A stretch of DNA of 64,000 bases from Microvirga makkahensis (lineage in GTDB: Bacteria; Pseudomonadota; Alphaproteobacteria; Rhizobiales; Beijerinckiaceae). Made by a program: the position numbers and the translations under genes. The first letter of the stretch is position 1, and each line of letters starts with the position of its first letter. The notes under the pieces are model-generated. The model was given only the letters and a program-made list of their open reading frames with translations. It was not told the DNA's origin and did no database searches. The stretch covers positions 1 through 64,000 of the forward strand of contig NZ_WURB01000019.1 in NCBI RefSeq assembly GCF_009830105.1, given 5' to 3'. This document shows positions 1-8,825 of this stretch, piece by piece.

Positions 1-1548
1 GCCATAGCCCCCGTCCAGCGTGTCGTTGCCGGCCTCGCCATAGAGCCTGTCATGGCCCAAGCCCCCAGCGAGCGTGTCGTTGCCGGATCTGCCGTAAAGC
101 CGGTCGCTGCCGGAGTTTCCGTAGAGCTTGTCGTGGCCCGCGTTGCCGGAGATCGTGTTGGCCAGCGAGTTGCCCTTCAGGGTCATTGAGGAGCTGCCGG
201 CGGCGTCAAGCCGCTCCACGCAAGCGGCGAGCGTGTGGCTGGCCGTGGTGAAGACCCGGTCCGCCGTGCCGCCCGAGGATGTCTCCACCACCCGATCGCC
301 CGCGGTGTTCACGTAATAGGTGTCGTTCCCCGTGCCGCCGGACATCCGGTCCGCTCCCGCGCCGCCCCACAGGATGTCGTTGCCGCCCCCGCCGTTGAGC
401 GTGTCGTTGTGATAGCCGCCGTCGAGCCTGTCGGCGGCTGCGGTGCCGTTCCAGACGAGCCCCGTCGTGTGAGCGGGGCTCGAATAATGCTCGGTGATCG
501 TCTGGTTGGCGGGCTTGTGCTGGGTCGTGTAATCCGTCCACGAGACGTTCGCTCCGCCCTCCTCGACGGGAGCCATCGGGTTCGCGAAGGAGTAGTAGCT
601 CCAGAGGAAGGACCCGGCGAGCCAGCGGCCGCCGTAATTCTCCATCACCCTGTAAAGGGCCGTGTAGCAATCGACCTGCTCCTGCAGATCGACCGTGCCG
701 CCGCTGCCGAAAACGCCGGGGTCCCTGTTCGCGCCGTCCATGCTGCGGAAGCCGACCTCGGTGAAGATCACCTTCTTGCCGTATCGCTCGGACAGCGCCT
801 TGTAGTAATCGACGATGGACTTGCCTTCGAGCAGCGTGTCCCGGATCCAGGGGTTGAAATGCGGCCGCGTCCAGGCATCCACCATCTGGTCGATGGTCGG
901 ATTGTCTACCGTCGAGAGCGGGTAATAGGCGTCGACGCCGATGTAGTCGACCTTGTCCCAGAACCCGACGTCCTTCACCGTCCAGTACGTCGCCGCGTAG
1001 GTGACCTTGCCCGCGTACACGGATCGCACGGCGGCGATGATCTCCACCCATTTCTCCGTATAGGTCTTGCCGTCGCTGCAGACCTTGGTGGGATCGATCA
1101 TGCTGTCCATTTCGGTGCCGACGCAGATCATCGGCGCGCCGGCCTCCTGCGCGACCCTGGCATATTCGACCATCATGGCCTTGTAGCTGTCGAACCAGGC
1201 CTTCGCGTCGGTGGGGGCGAGTTCGGCGCGCCACACGCGGTTCTCGGTTTCGAGATGGGGCTTGAGCACGACGTTCAGGCCCAGGGCCTTCGCCTGGAGA
1301 ATGGTCTGCTTGACCTGCTCGAACGTGTCGCTCTCGTTGTCCCAAGGGTTGTCCGGGTCGCCGAGCCTCAATCCCACCGAGTTGCTGAATTTGTCAGTCT
1401 GGAAGAAGTTCGGGACGAGCGTGACGGTGCCGGCTCCCGTCGCCGCGATCTGGCCCATCGCCGCCTGGCCGCCGGGAGAAAGGGCCTGGCCTCCCCAATA
1501 GGACGGCTGGGTGATGCTCTCCCATTCGAAGATCTTACCTGTGCTCAT
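1..1548 (-). CDS. GH113-like glycoside hydrolase with C-terminal RTX calcium-binding repeats (3' end outside window)
   Basis: The frame is open from an ATG at 1548 to the window edge (516 codons, no stop), so the C-terminus is missing. Residues 1-355 look like a TIM-barrel glycosidase of the GH113 (beta-mannanase-like) type. GTEMDS (Glu146) sits where the acid/base is expected and FTEVGF (Glu264) where the nucleophile is expected. From about residue 372 onward there are repeated GGxGNDxL nonapeptides (for example GGGGNDIL and GNAGHDKLYG) that bind calcium in RTX proteins. There is no N-terminal signal peptide, which fits type I secretion through a C-terminal signal. Likely an exported polysaccharide-degrading enzyme. 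The glycosidase family is inferred from motif layout and the substrate is unknown. No secretion genes are visible in the window. Confidence 0.8.
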   Translation of the reverse strand, partial: MSTGKIFEWESITQPSYWGGQALSPGGQAAMGQIAATGAGTVTLVPNFFQTDKFSNSVGLRLGDPDNPWDNESDTFEQVKQTILQAKALGLNVVLKPHLETENRVWRAELAPTDAKAWFDSYKAMMVEYARVAQEAGAPMICVGTEMDSMIDPTKVCSDGKTYTEKWVEIIAAVRSVYAGKVTYAATYWTVKDVGFWDKVDYIGVDAYYPLSTVDNPTIDQMVDAWTRPHFNPWIRDTLLEGKSIVDYYKALSERYGKKVIFTEVGFRSMDGANRDPGVFGSGGTVDLQEQVDCYTALYRVMENYGGRWLAGSFLWSYYSFANPMAPVEEGGANVSWTDYTTQHKPANQTITEHYSSPAHTTGLVWNGTAAADRLDGGYHNDTLNGGGGNDILWGGAGADRMSGGTGNDTYYVNTAGDRVVETSSGGTADRVFTTASHTLAACVERLDAAGSSSMTLKGNSLANTISGNAGHDKLYGNSGSDRLYGRSGNDTLAGGLGHDRLYGEAGNDTLDGGYG

Positions 1549-1866
1549 GCGCGCGTCCCCCGATCCTGCCTTAGGGTGACAGCTGCGACGCAGCTTATCG
1601 ACCGATAACCGGTATTTTATATCGTATCGATTAAGGGTTGTCGTTAGGCCGAACGGCCTAGTGGTCGAGCGTTGCCACTGAAGCGGCTTTCCGCCCGCCC
1701 ATTGTCATCCCCGGGCTCGTCCCGGGGATCCCGATCATGTGAAGCGCGGCGCTGGTCCCGGCGGGATGGCCGGCCTGTCCCGGCCACGACACGGCATCCT
1801 CTCACCATGCGGACCCGGAGGGCCGCGCCAGCCTTCCCGGCGGATCCCTCATGCGGGACCGGAGGG
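1549..1866. other. gene-free spacer containing a dispersed palindromic repeat
   Basis: Between the GH113-RTX gene and ilvD I see no convincing coding sequence. About 1590-1640 is comparatively AT-rich and may hold the promoter of the glycosidase gene. Positions 1703-1793 carry a copy of the CCCGGG-type bipartite repeat described separately. Confidence 0.6.
1703..1793. repeat. dispersed bipartite palindromic repeat, copy 1
   Basis: Box A (1703-1731) is a CCCGGG...CCCGGGG hairpin beginning GTCATCC. Box B (about 1764-1793) reads ATGGCCGG-CCTGTC-CCGGCCA, a variant of the ATGGCCGCA box seen elsewhere. Similar two-box elements occur near 12230, 17572 and 54232, with single boxes near 6088 and 8436. 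Confidence 0.6.
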
Positions 1867-3696
1867 TCAGATCTGGCGCACCGCTCCCTTGGCGGCGCTG
1901 GTGGCGAGCATGGCATAGGCTTTCAGCGCCGCGGACACTTTGCGCTTGCGGGGGGCGGCGGGCTTCCAGCCCTGGGCCTCCTGCTCAACGCGGCGGCGCT
2001 CCAGTTCCGCCTCGCCCACGGCGAGATGGATGCGGCGGTTGGGGATGTCGATCTCGATCCTGTCGCCGTCCCGCACGAGCCCGATGGTGCCGCCTTCCGC
2101 GGCTTCCGGCGAGACGTGTCCGATGGAGAGGCCCGAGGTGCCGCCCGAGAAGCGCCCGTCGGTGATGAGGGCGCAGGCTTTGCCGAGGCCCTTCGACTTC
2201 AGATAGCTCGTGGGATAGAGCATCTCCTGCATGCCGGGGCCGCCGCGCGGCCCCTCGTAGCGGATGACGACCACGTCGCCGGCCTTGACCTTGCCGTTGA
2301 GGATGCCGCTCACGGCATCGTCCTGGCTTTCGAAGACGATGGCGGGGCCGGAGAAGACCAGGATGCTCTCGTCCACACCCGCCGTCTTCACGATGCAGCC
2401 GTCGAGGGCGAGGTTGCCGGAGAGCACGGCGAGGCCGCCGTCCTTGGAGAAGGCGTGATCCGCATCGCGGATCACGCCGTCGGCGCGGTCCGTGTCCAGG
2501 CTGTCGTAGCGGCTCTCCTGGCTGAAGGCGACCTGCGTCGGCACGCCGCCGGGGGCGGCGCGGTAGAAGTCGTGCACGGTATGGCTGTTGGTGCGGCGCA
2601 CGTCCCAGCGGTCGAGGGCGGCCTTCAGGCTCTCGGCATGGACCGTCGGCACGGAGGTGTCGAGCAGGCCCGCCCGGTCGAGCTCGCCGAGGATCGCCAT
2701 GATGCCGCCGGCGCGGTGGACGTCCTCCATGTGCACGTTGGCCACCGCGGGCGCGACCTTGCAGAGCACCGGCACCCGACGCGACAGGCGGTCGATGTCG
2801 GCCATGGTGAAGGGCACTTCCGCCTCATAGGCGGCCGCAAGCAGGTGCAGCACCGTGTTGCTCGACCCGCCCATGGCGATGTCGAGGGTCATGGCGTTCT
2901 CGAAGGCCGTGAACGAAGCGATGGAGCGCGGCAGCACGCTCTCATCGTCCTGCTCGTAATAGCGGCGGGCGAGGTCGACGATCAGGTGGCCCGCTTCCAC
3001 GAAGAGGCGGCGGCGGTCGGCATGGGTCGCCAGGGTCGAGCCGTTGCCCGGCAGCGAGAGGCCGAGCGCCTCGGTGAGGCAGTTCATGGAATTGGCTGTG
3101 AACATACCCGAGCACGAGCCGCAGGTCGGGCAGGCGGAGCGCTCGATCGCCTGGATGTCCTCGTCGGCCACGCTGTCGTCGGCGGCGGCCACCATGGCGT
3201 CCACGAGGTCGAGCTTCCTGGTCACGCCATGCAGCTGGACCTTGCCGGCTTCCATCGGGCCGCCGGAGACGAAGACCACGGGAATGTTCAGGCGCAAGGA
3301 CGCCATCAGCATGCCGGGGGTGATCTTGTCGCAGTTGGAGATGCAGACCATGGCGTCGGCGCAATGGGCGTTGACCATGTATTCCACGGAATCGGCGATC
3401 AGCTCCCGCGAGGGCAGGGAGTAGAGCATGCCGTCGTGGCCCATGGCGATGCCGTCGTCCACCGCGATGGTGTTGAATTCCTTGGCGACGCCGCCCGCCT
3501 TTTCGATCTCCCGCGCGACGAGCTGGCCCAGGTCCTTCAGATGGACATGGCCCGGCACGAACTGGGTGAAGGAGTTCACCACGGCGATGATCGGCTTGCC
3601 GAAGTCGGAATCCTTCATGCCCGTGGCCCGCCAGAGGCCGCGGGCGCCCGCCATGTTGCGGCCGTGGGTGGTGGTGCGAGAGCGATAGGCTGGCAT
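1867..3696 (-). CDS. ilvD: dihydroxy-acid dehydratase
   Basis: A 609-aa enzyme of branched-chain amino acid synthesis. It dehydrates 2,3-dihydroxy-isovalerate and 2,3-dihydroxy-3-methylvalerate to the 2-keto acids. The start at 3696 gives [19 protein letters not shown], matching the usual N-terminus of the family. The frame stays open 22 codons further upstream, but that part has no family similarity. Iron-sulfur ligand cysteines are visible in CDKITPGM (Cys122) and CPTCGSC (Cys189, 192, 195), and GRFSGGTSG lies near the C-terminus. Full length for the Ilv/Edd family. It stands alone here, without other ilv genes. Confidence 0.97.
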   Translation of the reverse strand: MPAYRSRTTTHGRNMAGARGLWRATGMKDSDFGKPIIAVVNSFTQFVPGHVHLKDLGQLVAREIEKAGGVAKEFNTIAVDDGIAMGHDGMLYSLPSRELIADSVEYMVNAHCADAMVCISNCDKITPGMLMASLRLNIPVVFVSGGPMEAGKVQLHGVTRKLDLVDAMVAAADDSVADEDIQAIERSACPTCGSCSGMFTANSMNCLTEALGLSLPGNGSTLATHADRRRLFVEAGHLIVDLARRYYEQDDESVLPRSIASFTAFENAMTLDIAMGGSSNTVLHLLAAAYEAEVPFTMADIDRLSRRVPVLCKVAPAVANVHMEDVHRAGGIMAILGELDRAGLLDTSVPTVHAESLKAALDRWDVRRTNSHTVHDFYRAAPGGVPTQVAFSQESRYDSLDTDRADGVIRDADHAFSKDGGLAVLSGNLALDGCIVKTAGVDESILVFSGPAIVFESQDDAVSGILNGKVKAGDVVVIRYEGPRGGPGMQEMLYPTSYLKSKGLGKACALITDGRFSGGTSGLSIGHVSPEAAEGGTIGLVRDGDRIEIDIPNRRIHLAVGEAELERRRVEQEAQGWKPAAPRKRKVSAALKAYAMLATSAAKGAVRQI

Positions 3697-3924
3697 GGGG
3701 TGTACTCTGGTTCTCTCAATCCGTAGACCTGTCTTGTTCGGCCGAAATGGCGTCATATGCAAGCGCTTTTGCTGCCGCCTTTAGGCGCAGAACGCATGCC
3801 GGACCGGCGTTCCGGGCCCGGAACGCGTCCCCCCGCGCTCCGAATGCGCCGGTTCCAAGCTGAACCGCTCCGCCCGGACTGCGTTGTTCCTGTCAACGCC
3901 ATCAGGATACGGCAGGATGACGCC

Positions 3925-4170
3925 ATGGTGCCGAAGACCGACTGGGATGCCCCCGCACATCTGCAGTACGAGCCGATCATCGAAGCCAGGGGAAGCGCGC
4001 ATCGCGACCCGAGCGACGTGACCGAGTTCAAGAACCTGCGCGAGGCGGTGCACTGGGCCATGAACAACGAGGCTCCGGCCGGCATGCATGCCGTGATCCG
4101 CACCTCCTCGGGGGCCGTGCTCGGCCCCGCCATGCTGGAGGAGATCTGGCTGAGCCTGCAGGGGCCCTGA
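3925..4170 (+). CDS. small conserved hypothetical protein
   Basis: An 81-aa soluble protein starting MVPKTDWDAPAHLQYEP, with a possible AGGA ribosome site at about 3914 before the ATG. The frame is open from 3757, but the upstream part is proline/arginine-rich and looks non-coding. It shows no membrane segment, signal peptide or catalytic motif, and I do not recognise a domain. The phase-consistent, acidic and well-structured composition (DVTEFKNLREAVHWAMNNE) suggests a real gene. Its stop is only 8 bp from the stop of the convergent YqaA-type gene. Confidence 0.65.
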   Translation: MVPKTDWDAPAHLQYEPIIEARGSAHRDPSDVTEFKNLREAVHWAMNNEAPAGMHAVIRTSSGAVLGPAMLEEIWLSLQGP

Positions 4171-4178
4171 GAAGGGTC

Positions 4179-4616
4179 TCAGATCCAGCCCAGGCTGAGC
4201 GCCCCGACAGCGAGATAGCGGCCCGTCTTGGCGAGGGTCACGAGCAGGACGAAGACGGGCAGCGGCTCGCGCAGCACGCCGGCCACGATGGTGAGCGGGT
4301 CGCCGATGACCGGCGTCCAGCTGAGCAGCAGGGTCCAGCGCCCATAGCGATGATACCATTCCTGCGCGCGGGCCATCTGCTCGCGCTTGACCGGGAACCA
4401 GCGCCGGTCTTCGAAGCGGCTGAAGGAGCGGCCCAGGAACCAGTTCACGATCGAGCCGAGAACATTGCCCACGCTCGCGATGAGGATGAGCAGCCACCAT
4501 GGGTAATGCTCTGCCACCAGCATGCCGAAGAGCACGGCCTCCGACTGGAACGGAAAGATCGTGGCGGACAGAAACGCAGCGGCGAAGAGAGCGCCGTATT
4601 CGACGAGATGCGGCAT
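4179..4616 (-). CDS. YqaA-family (DedA/SNARE-associated-like) inner membrane protein
   Basis: A 145-aa membrane protein with hydrophobic segments at about residues 8-35, 41-60, 95-115 and 118-143. FPFQSEAVLFGML near the N-terminus, GNVLGSIVNWFLGR, and WTPVIGDPLTIVAGVLRE are typical of YqaA, the short relatives of DedA. The ATG at 4616 gives a compact protein. The frame is open further upstream, but that part has low-complexity coding typical of a shadow. The function of YqaA is not established; DedA relatives act in lipid carrier flipping. No operon partner. Confidence 0.85.
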   Translation of the reverse strand: MPHLVEYGALFAAAFLSATIFPFQSEAVLFGMLVAEHYPWWLLILIASVGNVLGSIVNWFLGRSFSRFEDRRWFPVKREQMARAQEWYHRYGRWTLLLSWTPVIGDPLTIVAGVLREPLPVFVLLVTLAKTGRYLAVGALSLGWI

Positions 4617-4892
4617 GTGCGGTTCGGAGAAGCCGTTGCGGGTTCCCGGCCTTACCACGCCTGGCCGGGATGCCCAAACCTGGGTTCGAGCCGCGTGGGC
4701 GCACTTGTTGCGGCCATCCACGGCTGGGGAGACACGGCGGCTCGAAGACGAGGAGGGGACGAGGAGGGGAACCGGGGAAAGGGACGCGACGAGCGGCCAG
4801 GATCCCCGCCCGCTTGCGCGGGATGGCGGAAGTGCACTACCAACGGCCGCTCGCCTGCCTTTTGACAGGAAAACCTCTCGGGAGCACGCCTC

Positions 4893-6071
4893 TTGGAACA
4901 GTTCGACGTGGTGGTGATCGGCGCCGGCGCCGCCGGGATGATGTGCGCGGCCGAGGCTGGGAAGCGCGGGCGCTCCGTGCTGATCCTCGATCATGCCGCC
5001 AAGCCCGGCGAGAAGATCCGCATCTCGGGGGGAGGCCGCTGCAACTTCACGAACCTTCATGCGTCGCCCGCCAACTACATCTCGCAGAATCCGGGCTTCT
5101 GCATCTCGGCCCTTCGCCGCTACACTCAAGCCGACTTCACCGCCCTCGTGGAGCGCTACGGCATCGCCTATCACGAGAAGACGCTCGGCCAGCTGTTCTG
5201 CGACGGCTCCTCCCGGCAGATCGTGGATCTGCTCCTCGACGAGATGAAGCAGGCGGGCGTCGCGCTCCGCCTGCGGACATCCGTCACGCAGGTGGAGCGG
5301 AGGGGCGACGGCTTTTTCCTCACCCTCACGGACGGGACCGCGCAGTGCCGCTCCCTGGTCGTCGCGACGGGCGGCAAGTCCATTCCGAAGATGGGCGCCA
5401 CCAGCTTCGGCTACGATCTCGCGCGCCAGTTCGGGCTGAACGTGGTCGAGACCCGCCCCGCCCTCGTTCCGCTCACGCTGGAGCCGACGATGCTCGAGCG
5501 GCTGGCGCCGCTCGCTGGCGTTTCCGTCGAGGCCGTGGTCGCGTGCGGGAAGACCAAGTTCGCTGAGGCGATGCTGTTCACCCATCGCGGCCTGAGCGGC
5601 CCGGCCATCCTGCAGATCTCGTCCTATTGGCGCGAGGGCGCGGAGATCGCGGTGTCCATGCTGCCGGGCGTGAACCTGTTCGAGGAGCTGCGCGCCGCCC
5701 GTGCCGCGAACGGCAGGCAGGCCCTGCAGACGGCGCTTTCCGCCTTCCTTCCGAAGCGCCTCGCGCAGCTGATCGCCGAGACGCAGAGGGGCCCCGCGAA
5801 CCTCGCCGATTGCTCCGACAAGGTGCTGCGGCGCATCGACGAGGCGGTGAACCATTGGCGCTTCAAGCCGGCGGGCTCGGAAGGCTACCGCACCGCCGAG
5901 GTGACGCTGGGGGGCGTCGACACGCGCGAACTCGATTCCAGGACCATGGAGGCGAAATCCGTTCCCGGGCTCTACCTGATCGGCGAGGTGGTGGACGTGA
6001 CCGGCTGGCTCGGCGGCTACAATTTTCAGTGGGCCTGGTCGTCGGGCTGGTGCGCGGGGCAGGCGGCCTGA
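4893..6071 (+). CDS. NAD(P)/FAD-dependent oxidoreductase, HI0933/BaiN family
   Basis: A 392-aa flavoprotein. The N-terminal GAGAAGMMCAAEAGKRG is the FAD-binding Rossmann motif, followed by the family-specific ISGGGRCNFTN at about residues 45-55. The C-terminal DVTGWLGGYNFQWAWSSG is the second FAD signature. The start is a TTG at 4893 with GGGAG 8 bases upstream, and it lies just before the Rossmann strand, so an ATG start is not available. Members of the family are reductases or dehydrogenases of uncertain physiological substrate. Confidence 0.93.
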   Translation: MEQFDVVVIGAGAAGMMCAAEAGKRGRSVLILDHAAKPGEKIRISGGGRCNFTNLHASPANYISQNPGFCISALRRYTQADFTALVERYGIAYHEKTLGQLFCDGSSRQIVDLLLDEMKQAGVALRLRTSVTQVERRGDGFFLTLTDGTAQCRSLVVATGGKSIPKMGATSFGYDLARQFGLNVVETRPALVPLTLEPTMLERLAPLAGVSVEAVVACGKTKFAEAMLFTHRGLSGPAILQISSYWREGAEIAVSMLPGVNLFEELRAARAANGRQALQTALSAFLPKRLAQLIAETQRGPANLADCSDKVLRRIDEAVNHWRFKPAGSEGYRTAEVTLGGVDTRELDSRTMEAKSVPGLYLIGEVVDVTGWLGGYNFQWAWSSGWCAGQAA

Positions 6072-6087
6072 GAGGCCGAGATCTTCC

Positions 6088-6120
6088 CCGTCATCGCCGG
6101 CCCCGTTCCGGCGATCCCGT
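6088..6120. repeat. dispersed palindromic repeat, box A only
   Basis: CGTCATCGCCGG-CCCCGTT-CCGGCGATCCC is an interrupted palindrome matching box A of the bipartite repeat. It lies 17 bp after the flavoprotein stop. The rest of 6121-6280 shows nothing else I can name. Confidence 0.5.
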
Positions 6121-6280
6121 CCGGATCGGCATCGGCATAGGTTCCGCTCGCGTCGGGGACGGCCGCAATGCCCTGCCGGAACAGGAGGCGCTCGGCCAGG
6201 GTGAAGGCGGTCCCGTCGGGGCGACGGCCGCCGTCACCCCGGCGGCCGCGCCCGAAAGCGGCGCCGTGGCCTTTCGAAGA

Positions 6281-7447
6281 TCAGGCCACCGCCGCGTCCA
6301 TCGTCCGCAGGCGTCGGACGAGTTCGTCCACCTCTTCCTGCGTCTGATAGAGGCCGAACCCGATCCGCAGGCGGTGGCCGCGCACGTCCGTGATCACGTG
6401 ATGCCGTTTGAGATCGGCGTAGAGGCTTTGGGCTTCGGGGGTCTCGAAGGTGAGAAAGTTGCCGCGCCGCATCTCGTCCGGCGGCAGGACGAGGCGGGCC
6501 TCGGCGAGCAGGGGAATCTCCGCCACGTGGTGGAGGAAATGCTGCTGCAGCGCCACCGCATGCGCGTGGACGATGGCGGGCGTGATGCCCTCGCTTGCGA
6601 GCCAGCGCATCACCGCGTTGAAGCGGTAGAGGCCCGACGGATCGAAGGTCGCGCCCATGAAGCGCCAGCCGTCATTGCTGTAGCCGACCTGTCCCTGCCG
6701 CGCGCTCGAGAGATCGCCGAAGGCCGCGTACCAGCCGGTGTCGCGCGGGCGCAAGCCCCATCCCGGCGGGCAGTGCATGAAGCAGGCGCCTTCGCCCGCC
6801 ATGGCGTATTTGTAGCCGCCCGCGACGTAGAAGGCGCGCTCGGCGACGGTGCTCAGGTCCGTCCCCCGCGCCATGAAGCCGTGATAACCGTCGATCACAG
6901 CCATGGCGCGCTCGCCCGCGGCGTCCACGAGCCGCCGCGCATCCGCGGCGAAGCCCGAGTTGAAGAAGACCTGGCTCACGAAGACGAGGTCGAATGCGTC
7001 GCCCGCGGCGGCGCAGAAGCGATCCTCGAAGCTCGCGAAGGGCTCCACCGGCACGCGGGTGACGATGGCGGCCCCGTCCTCTTCCAGGCGCGCGATCTGC
7101 CGGCTGAAGGAGTGGAATTCGCCGTCCGACGTCAGGAGGCGGAGCGGCTTGTCCGCAGGCAGGCAGGAGAGGAGGCGCCTGAGGAATTCGTGCGTGTTGG
7201 GCGCGACCGCGATCGTGCCCGGATCCGGCAGGGCGAGATGGCCCGCCACATGCGCGCGGAATTCCTCGAAGACGGGTCCGAGCACATGCTCCCATTTGTC
7301 GTCGACGAGGAGCGCGGCGTCGTCCCAGGCCTTGAGATGCGCCTCGCGGGTCACGTCCGGCCAGGGATGGTGGCTGTGCGCCGCGAAATGCAGCCGCTCC
7401 GGCGCGGCGTTGAGAAAGCGGGAGAAGTGGGAGCGCAGATCCAGCAT
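6281..7447 (-). CDS. kynureninase-like class V aminotransferase-fold enzyme
   Basis: A 388-aa PLP enzyme. Lys213 in GGYKYAMAGEG is the predicted Schiff-base lysine and Asp186 in VIDGYHG contacts the cofactor; NTHEFLRRLLSC lies near the phosphate site. It starts 15 bp after tryptophan 2,3-dioxygenase on the same strand, which points to cleavage of (3-hydroxy)kynurenine to (3-hydroxy)anthranilate and alanine. It is divergent from textbook kynureninases, so the exact substrate is an inference from context. No kynurenine formamidase gene lies nearby. Confidence 0.75.
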   Translation of the reverse strand: MLDLRSHFSRFLNAAPERLHFAAHSHHPWPDVTREAHLKAWDDAALLVDDKWEHVLGPVFEEFRAHVAGHLALPDPGTIAVAPNTHEFLRRLLSCLPADKPLRLLTSDGEFHSFSRQIARLEEDGAAIVTRVPVEPFASFEDRFCAAAGDAFDLVFVSQVFFNSGFAADARRLVDAAGERAMAVIDGYHGFMARGTDLSTVAERAFYVAGGYKYAMAGEGACFMHCPPGWGLRPRDTGWYAAFGDLSSARQGQVGYSNDGWRFMGATFDPSGLYRFNAVMRWLASEGITPAIVHAHAVALQQHFLHHVAEIPLLAEARLVLPPDEMRRGNFLTFETPEAQSLYADLKRHHVITDVRGHRLRIGFGLYQTQEEVDELVRRLRTMDAAVA

Positions 7448-7462
7448 GCGACGCCTCGCCGG

Positions 7463-8287
7463 TCAGAGCTTGCCGCGCACGGACCAGAGCTCCGGGAAGA
7501 AATACCGCTCCAGCGCCTTGCGCAGATAGGCGACGCCCGTGCTGCCGCCGGTACCGCGGCGCATGCCGATGATGCGCTCCACCGTTTTCATGTGGCGGAA
7601 GCGCCATTGCTGGAAGGAATCCTCCAGATCGACCAGCTCCTCGGCGAGCTCGTAGAGATCGAAATGCTCGCCCGAATGGCGGTAGATGTCCTCCCACGCC
7701 GCCTCTACGTCCGCGTGCGCGGCATAGGGCTGCGTCACGTCCCGGTTCAGCACCTCGTCGGGCACGCCGTAGCCGCGACGCGCCAGCAGGCGCAGCGCCT
7801 CGTCATAGAGGCTCGGCGCCCGATAGGCGGCGTCGAGCTGCGCCGCGATGTCGTCGCGATGCCGGTGCGGCGCCATCTTTCCCTCGTCCTTGGCCCCGAG
7901 CTTGAACTCCACGAGGCGGTACTGCCAGGACTGGAAGCCGGAGGAGCGGCCGAGCGCCGGCCTGAAGCTGAGATAATCGGACGGCGTCATGGTGGAGAGC
8001 ACCGTCCAGGCCTGGATCAGCTGCTCCTGGATCCGGTTGATCCGCGCCGTGCATTTGAAGGCGGGCTGCAGCTCGTCGGCGCGCAGATGCGCGAGCGCCG
8101 TGTCGAGCTCCCGGTTCAGGAGCTTGAGCCACAGCTCCATCACCTGATGGATGGTGATGAAGAGGAGCTCGTCATGCTCCGCCGTCAGAGGTTTCTGGGA
8201 AGACAGAAGGGTGTCGAGCTGGAGATAATCCCCATAGCTCATGCTGTCCGTGAAATCGGTGTGAACTCCCTCTGTCCCGGCCGCCAC
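7463..8287 (-). CDS. kynA: tryptophan 2,3-dioxygenase
   Basis: A 274-aa haem enzyme that opens the indole ring of L-tryptophan to N-formylkynurenine, the first step of the kynurenine route. Family motifs include HDELLFITIHQVMELWLKLL, FQSWQYRLVEFKLG and RFRHMKTVERIIG. The last holds the likely proximal haem histidine, followed by RGTGGSTG. I chose the GTG at 8287 because AAGGGAGG lies 5-6 bases upstream and the residues EGVHTDF, typical of the family, follow. The frame continues to 8494, but that extension is translated repeat DNA (the 8436-8467 palindrome). First gene of a two-gene operon with the kynureninase-like gene. Confidence 0.95.
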   Translation of the reverse strand: MAAGTEGVHTDFTDSMSYGDYLQLDTLLSSQKPLTAEHDELLFITIHQVMELWLKLLNRELDTALAHLRADELQPAFKCTARINRIQEQLIQAWTVLSTMTPSDYLSFRPALGRSSGFQSWQYRLVEFKLGAKDEGKMAPHRHRDDIAAQLDAAYRAPSLYDEALRLLARRGYGVPDEVLNRDVTQPYAAHADVEAAWEDIYRHSGEHFDLYELAEELVDLEDSFQQWRFRHMKTVERIIGMRRGTGGSTGVAYLRKALERYFFPELWSVRGKL

Positions 8288-8435
8288 GTCGTCCTCCCTT
8301 CGGCAATCCTGTTTTGCGTTCCTGATAGTCGCAGGATCAGGCAAGGGAAATAGGGCCGCGCAGAACGATGTCGCGGGGGCACAGGAATTTGCGTCCCGGC
8401 GATCCGCATCCACGGGAACCGCCGGTGGGAACACG

Positions 8436-8467
8436 TGGATCCCCGGCCCGAGGCCGGGGATGACAGG
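8436..8467. repeat. dispersed palindromic repeat, box A
   Basis: GGATCCCCGGCC-CGA-GGCCGGGGATGACA is a near-perfect palindrome of the box A type, in the divergent spacer between kynA and the DUF3297 gene. Confidence 0.55.
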
Positions 8468-8482
8468 GAGAGGCGCGCGAAA

Positions 8483-8513
8483 AACCGGGTCCACATTTGC
8501 GCGCGATGCGCTA
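8483..8513. repeat. GCATCG-family dispersed repeat, half copy
   Basis: ACCGGGTCCACATTTGCGCGCGATGCGCT matches one arm of the second repeat family, whose full copy is at 9216-9263. It lies 40 bp upstream of the DUF3297 start. Confidence 0.45.
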
Positions 8514-8553
8514 GGTTGCGGGCCGATTTGTCCCTCAATGGAGTTCTCCGCGC

Positions 8554-8796
8554 ATGTCCGACACGCTTCCCGACCGCCTGTCCACCAACCCGAACAGCCC
8601 CTATTACAACGAGGAGATTCTGGCCAAGGGCGTGGGCATCCGCTTCAACGGCGCCGAGAAGACCAACGTGGACGAGTATTGCGTCAGCGAAGGCTGGGTC
8701 CGCGTGGTCGCCGGCAACGCCAAGGACCGCTTCGGGAACCCCATGACGATCAAGCTCAAGGGCAAGGTCGAGCCCTATCTCCAGAACGAGGCCTGA
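8554..8796 (+). CDS. DUF3297 family protein
   Basis: An 80-aa soluble protein, MSDTLPDRLSTNPNSPYYNE to KVEPYLQNEA. The NPxSPYY(N/D) start and GWVRVVAGNAKDRFGNPMTIKLKG core are typical of the DUF3297 family, whose members are all about 80 aa. Function is unknown, and database names such as glutathione peroxidase for this family are unsupported. GGAG precedes the ATG by about 10 bases. It is a single gene, divergent from kynA. Confidence 0.85.
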   Translation: MSDTLPDRLSTNPNSPYYNEEILAKGVGIRFNGAEKTNVDEYCVSEGWVRVVAGNAKDRFGNPMTIKLKGKVEPYLQNEA

Positions 8797-8800
8797 TCCC

Positions 8801-8819
8801 GCCGCCCGGTCCGGGCGGC
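8801..8819. other. perfect inverted repeat between convergent genes
   Basis: GCCGCCCGG-T-CCGGGCGGC, with 9-bp arms, lies between the stops of the DUF3297 gene (8796) and the minus-strand gene ending at 8826. There is no T-run on either side, so it is a hairpin of uncertain role, possibly helping termination in both directions. Confidence 0.4.
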
Positions 8820-8825
8820 CCGTCC

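Noticed and set aside
235..1608. Long open frame on the plus strand opposite the GH113-RTX gene
   Set aside because: It is antisense to a clear gene on the minus strand whose motifs (GTEMDS, FTEVGF, RTX repeats) are in frame; the plus frame has no domain and is open only because of GC-rich third positions.
1672..3726. Frame of 684 codons on the plus strand over ilvD
   Set aside because: Antisense shadow of ilvD; His/Ala/Asp-rich composition without any motif.
5627..8353. Frame of 908 codons on the plus strand over the flavoprotein and kynA/kynureninase genes
   Set aside because: It crosses three real genes and has no recognisable domain.
7463..8494. Longer start for kynA (MDPVFRAPLPVIPGLGPG...)
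   Set aside because: The extension is translated palindromic repeat DNA (8436-8467), and the GTG at 8287 has an excellent ribosome site.
8801..8819. CCGCCCGG/CCGGGCGG hairpin as a true rho-independent terminator
   Set aside because: No T-run follows on either strand; kept only as an inverted repeat.
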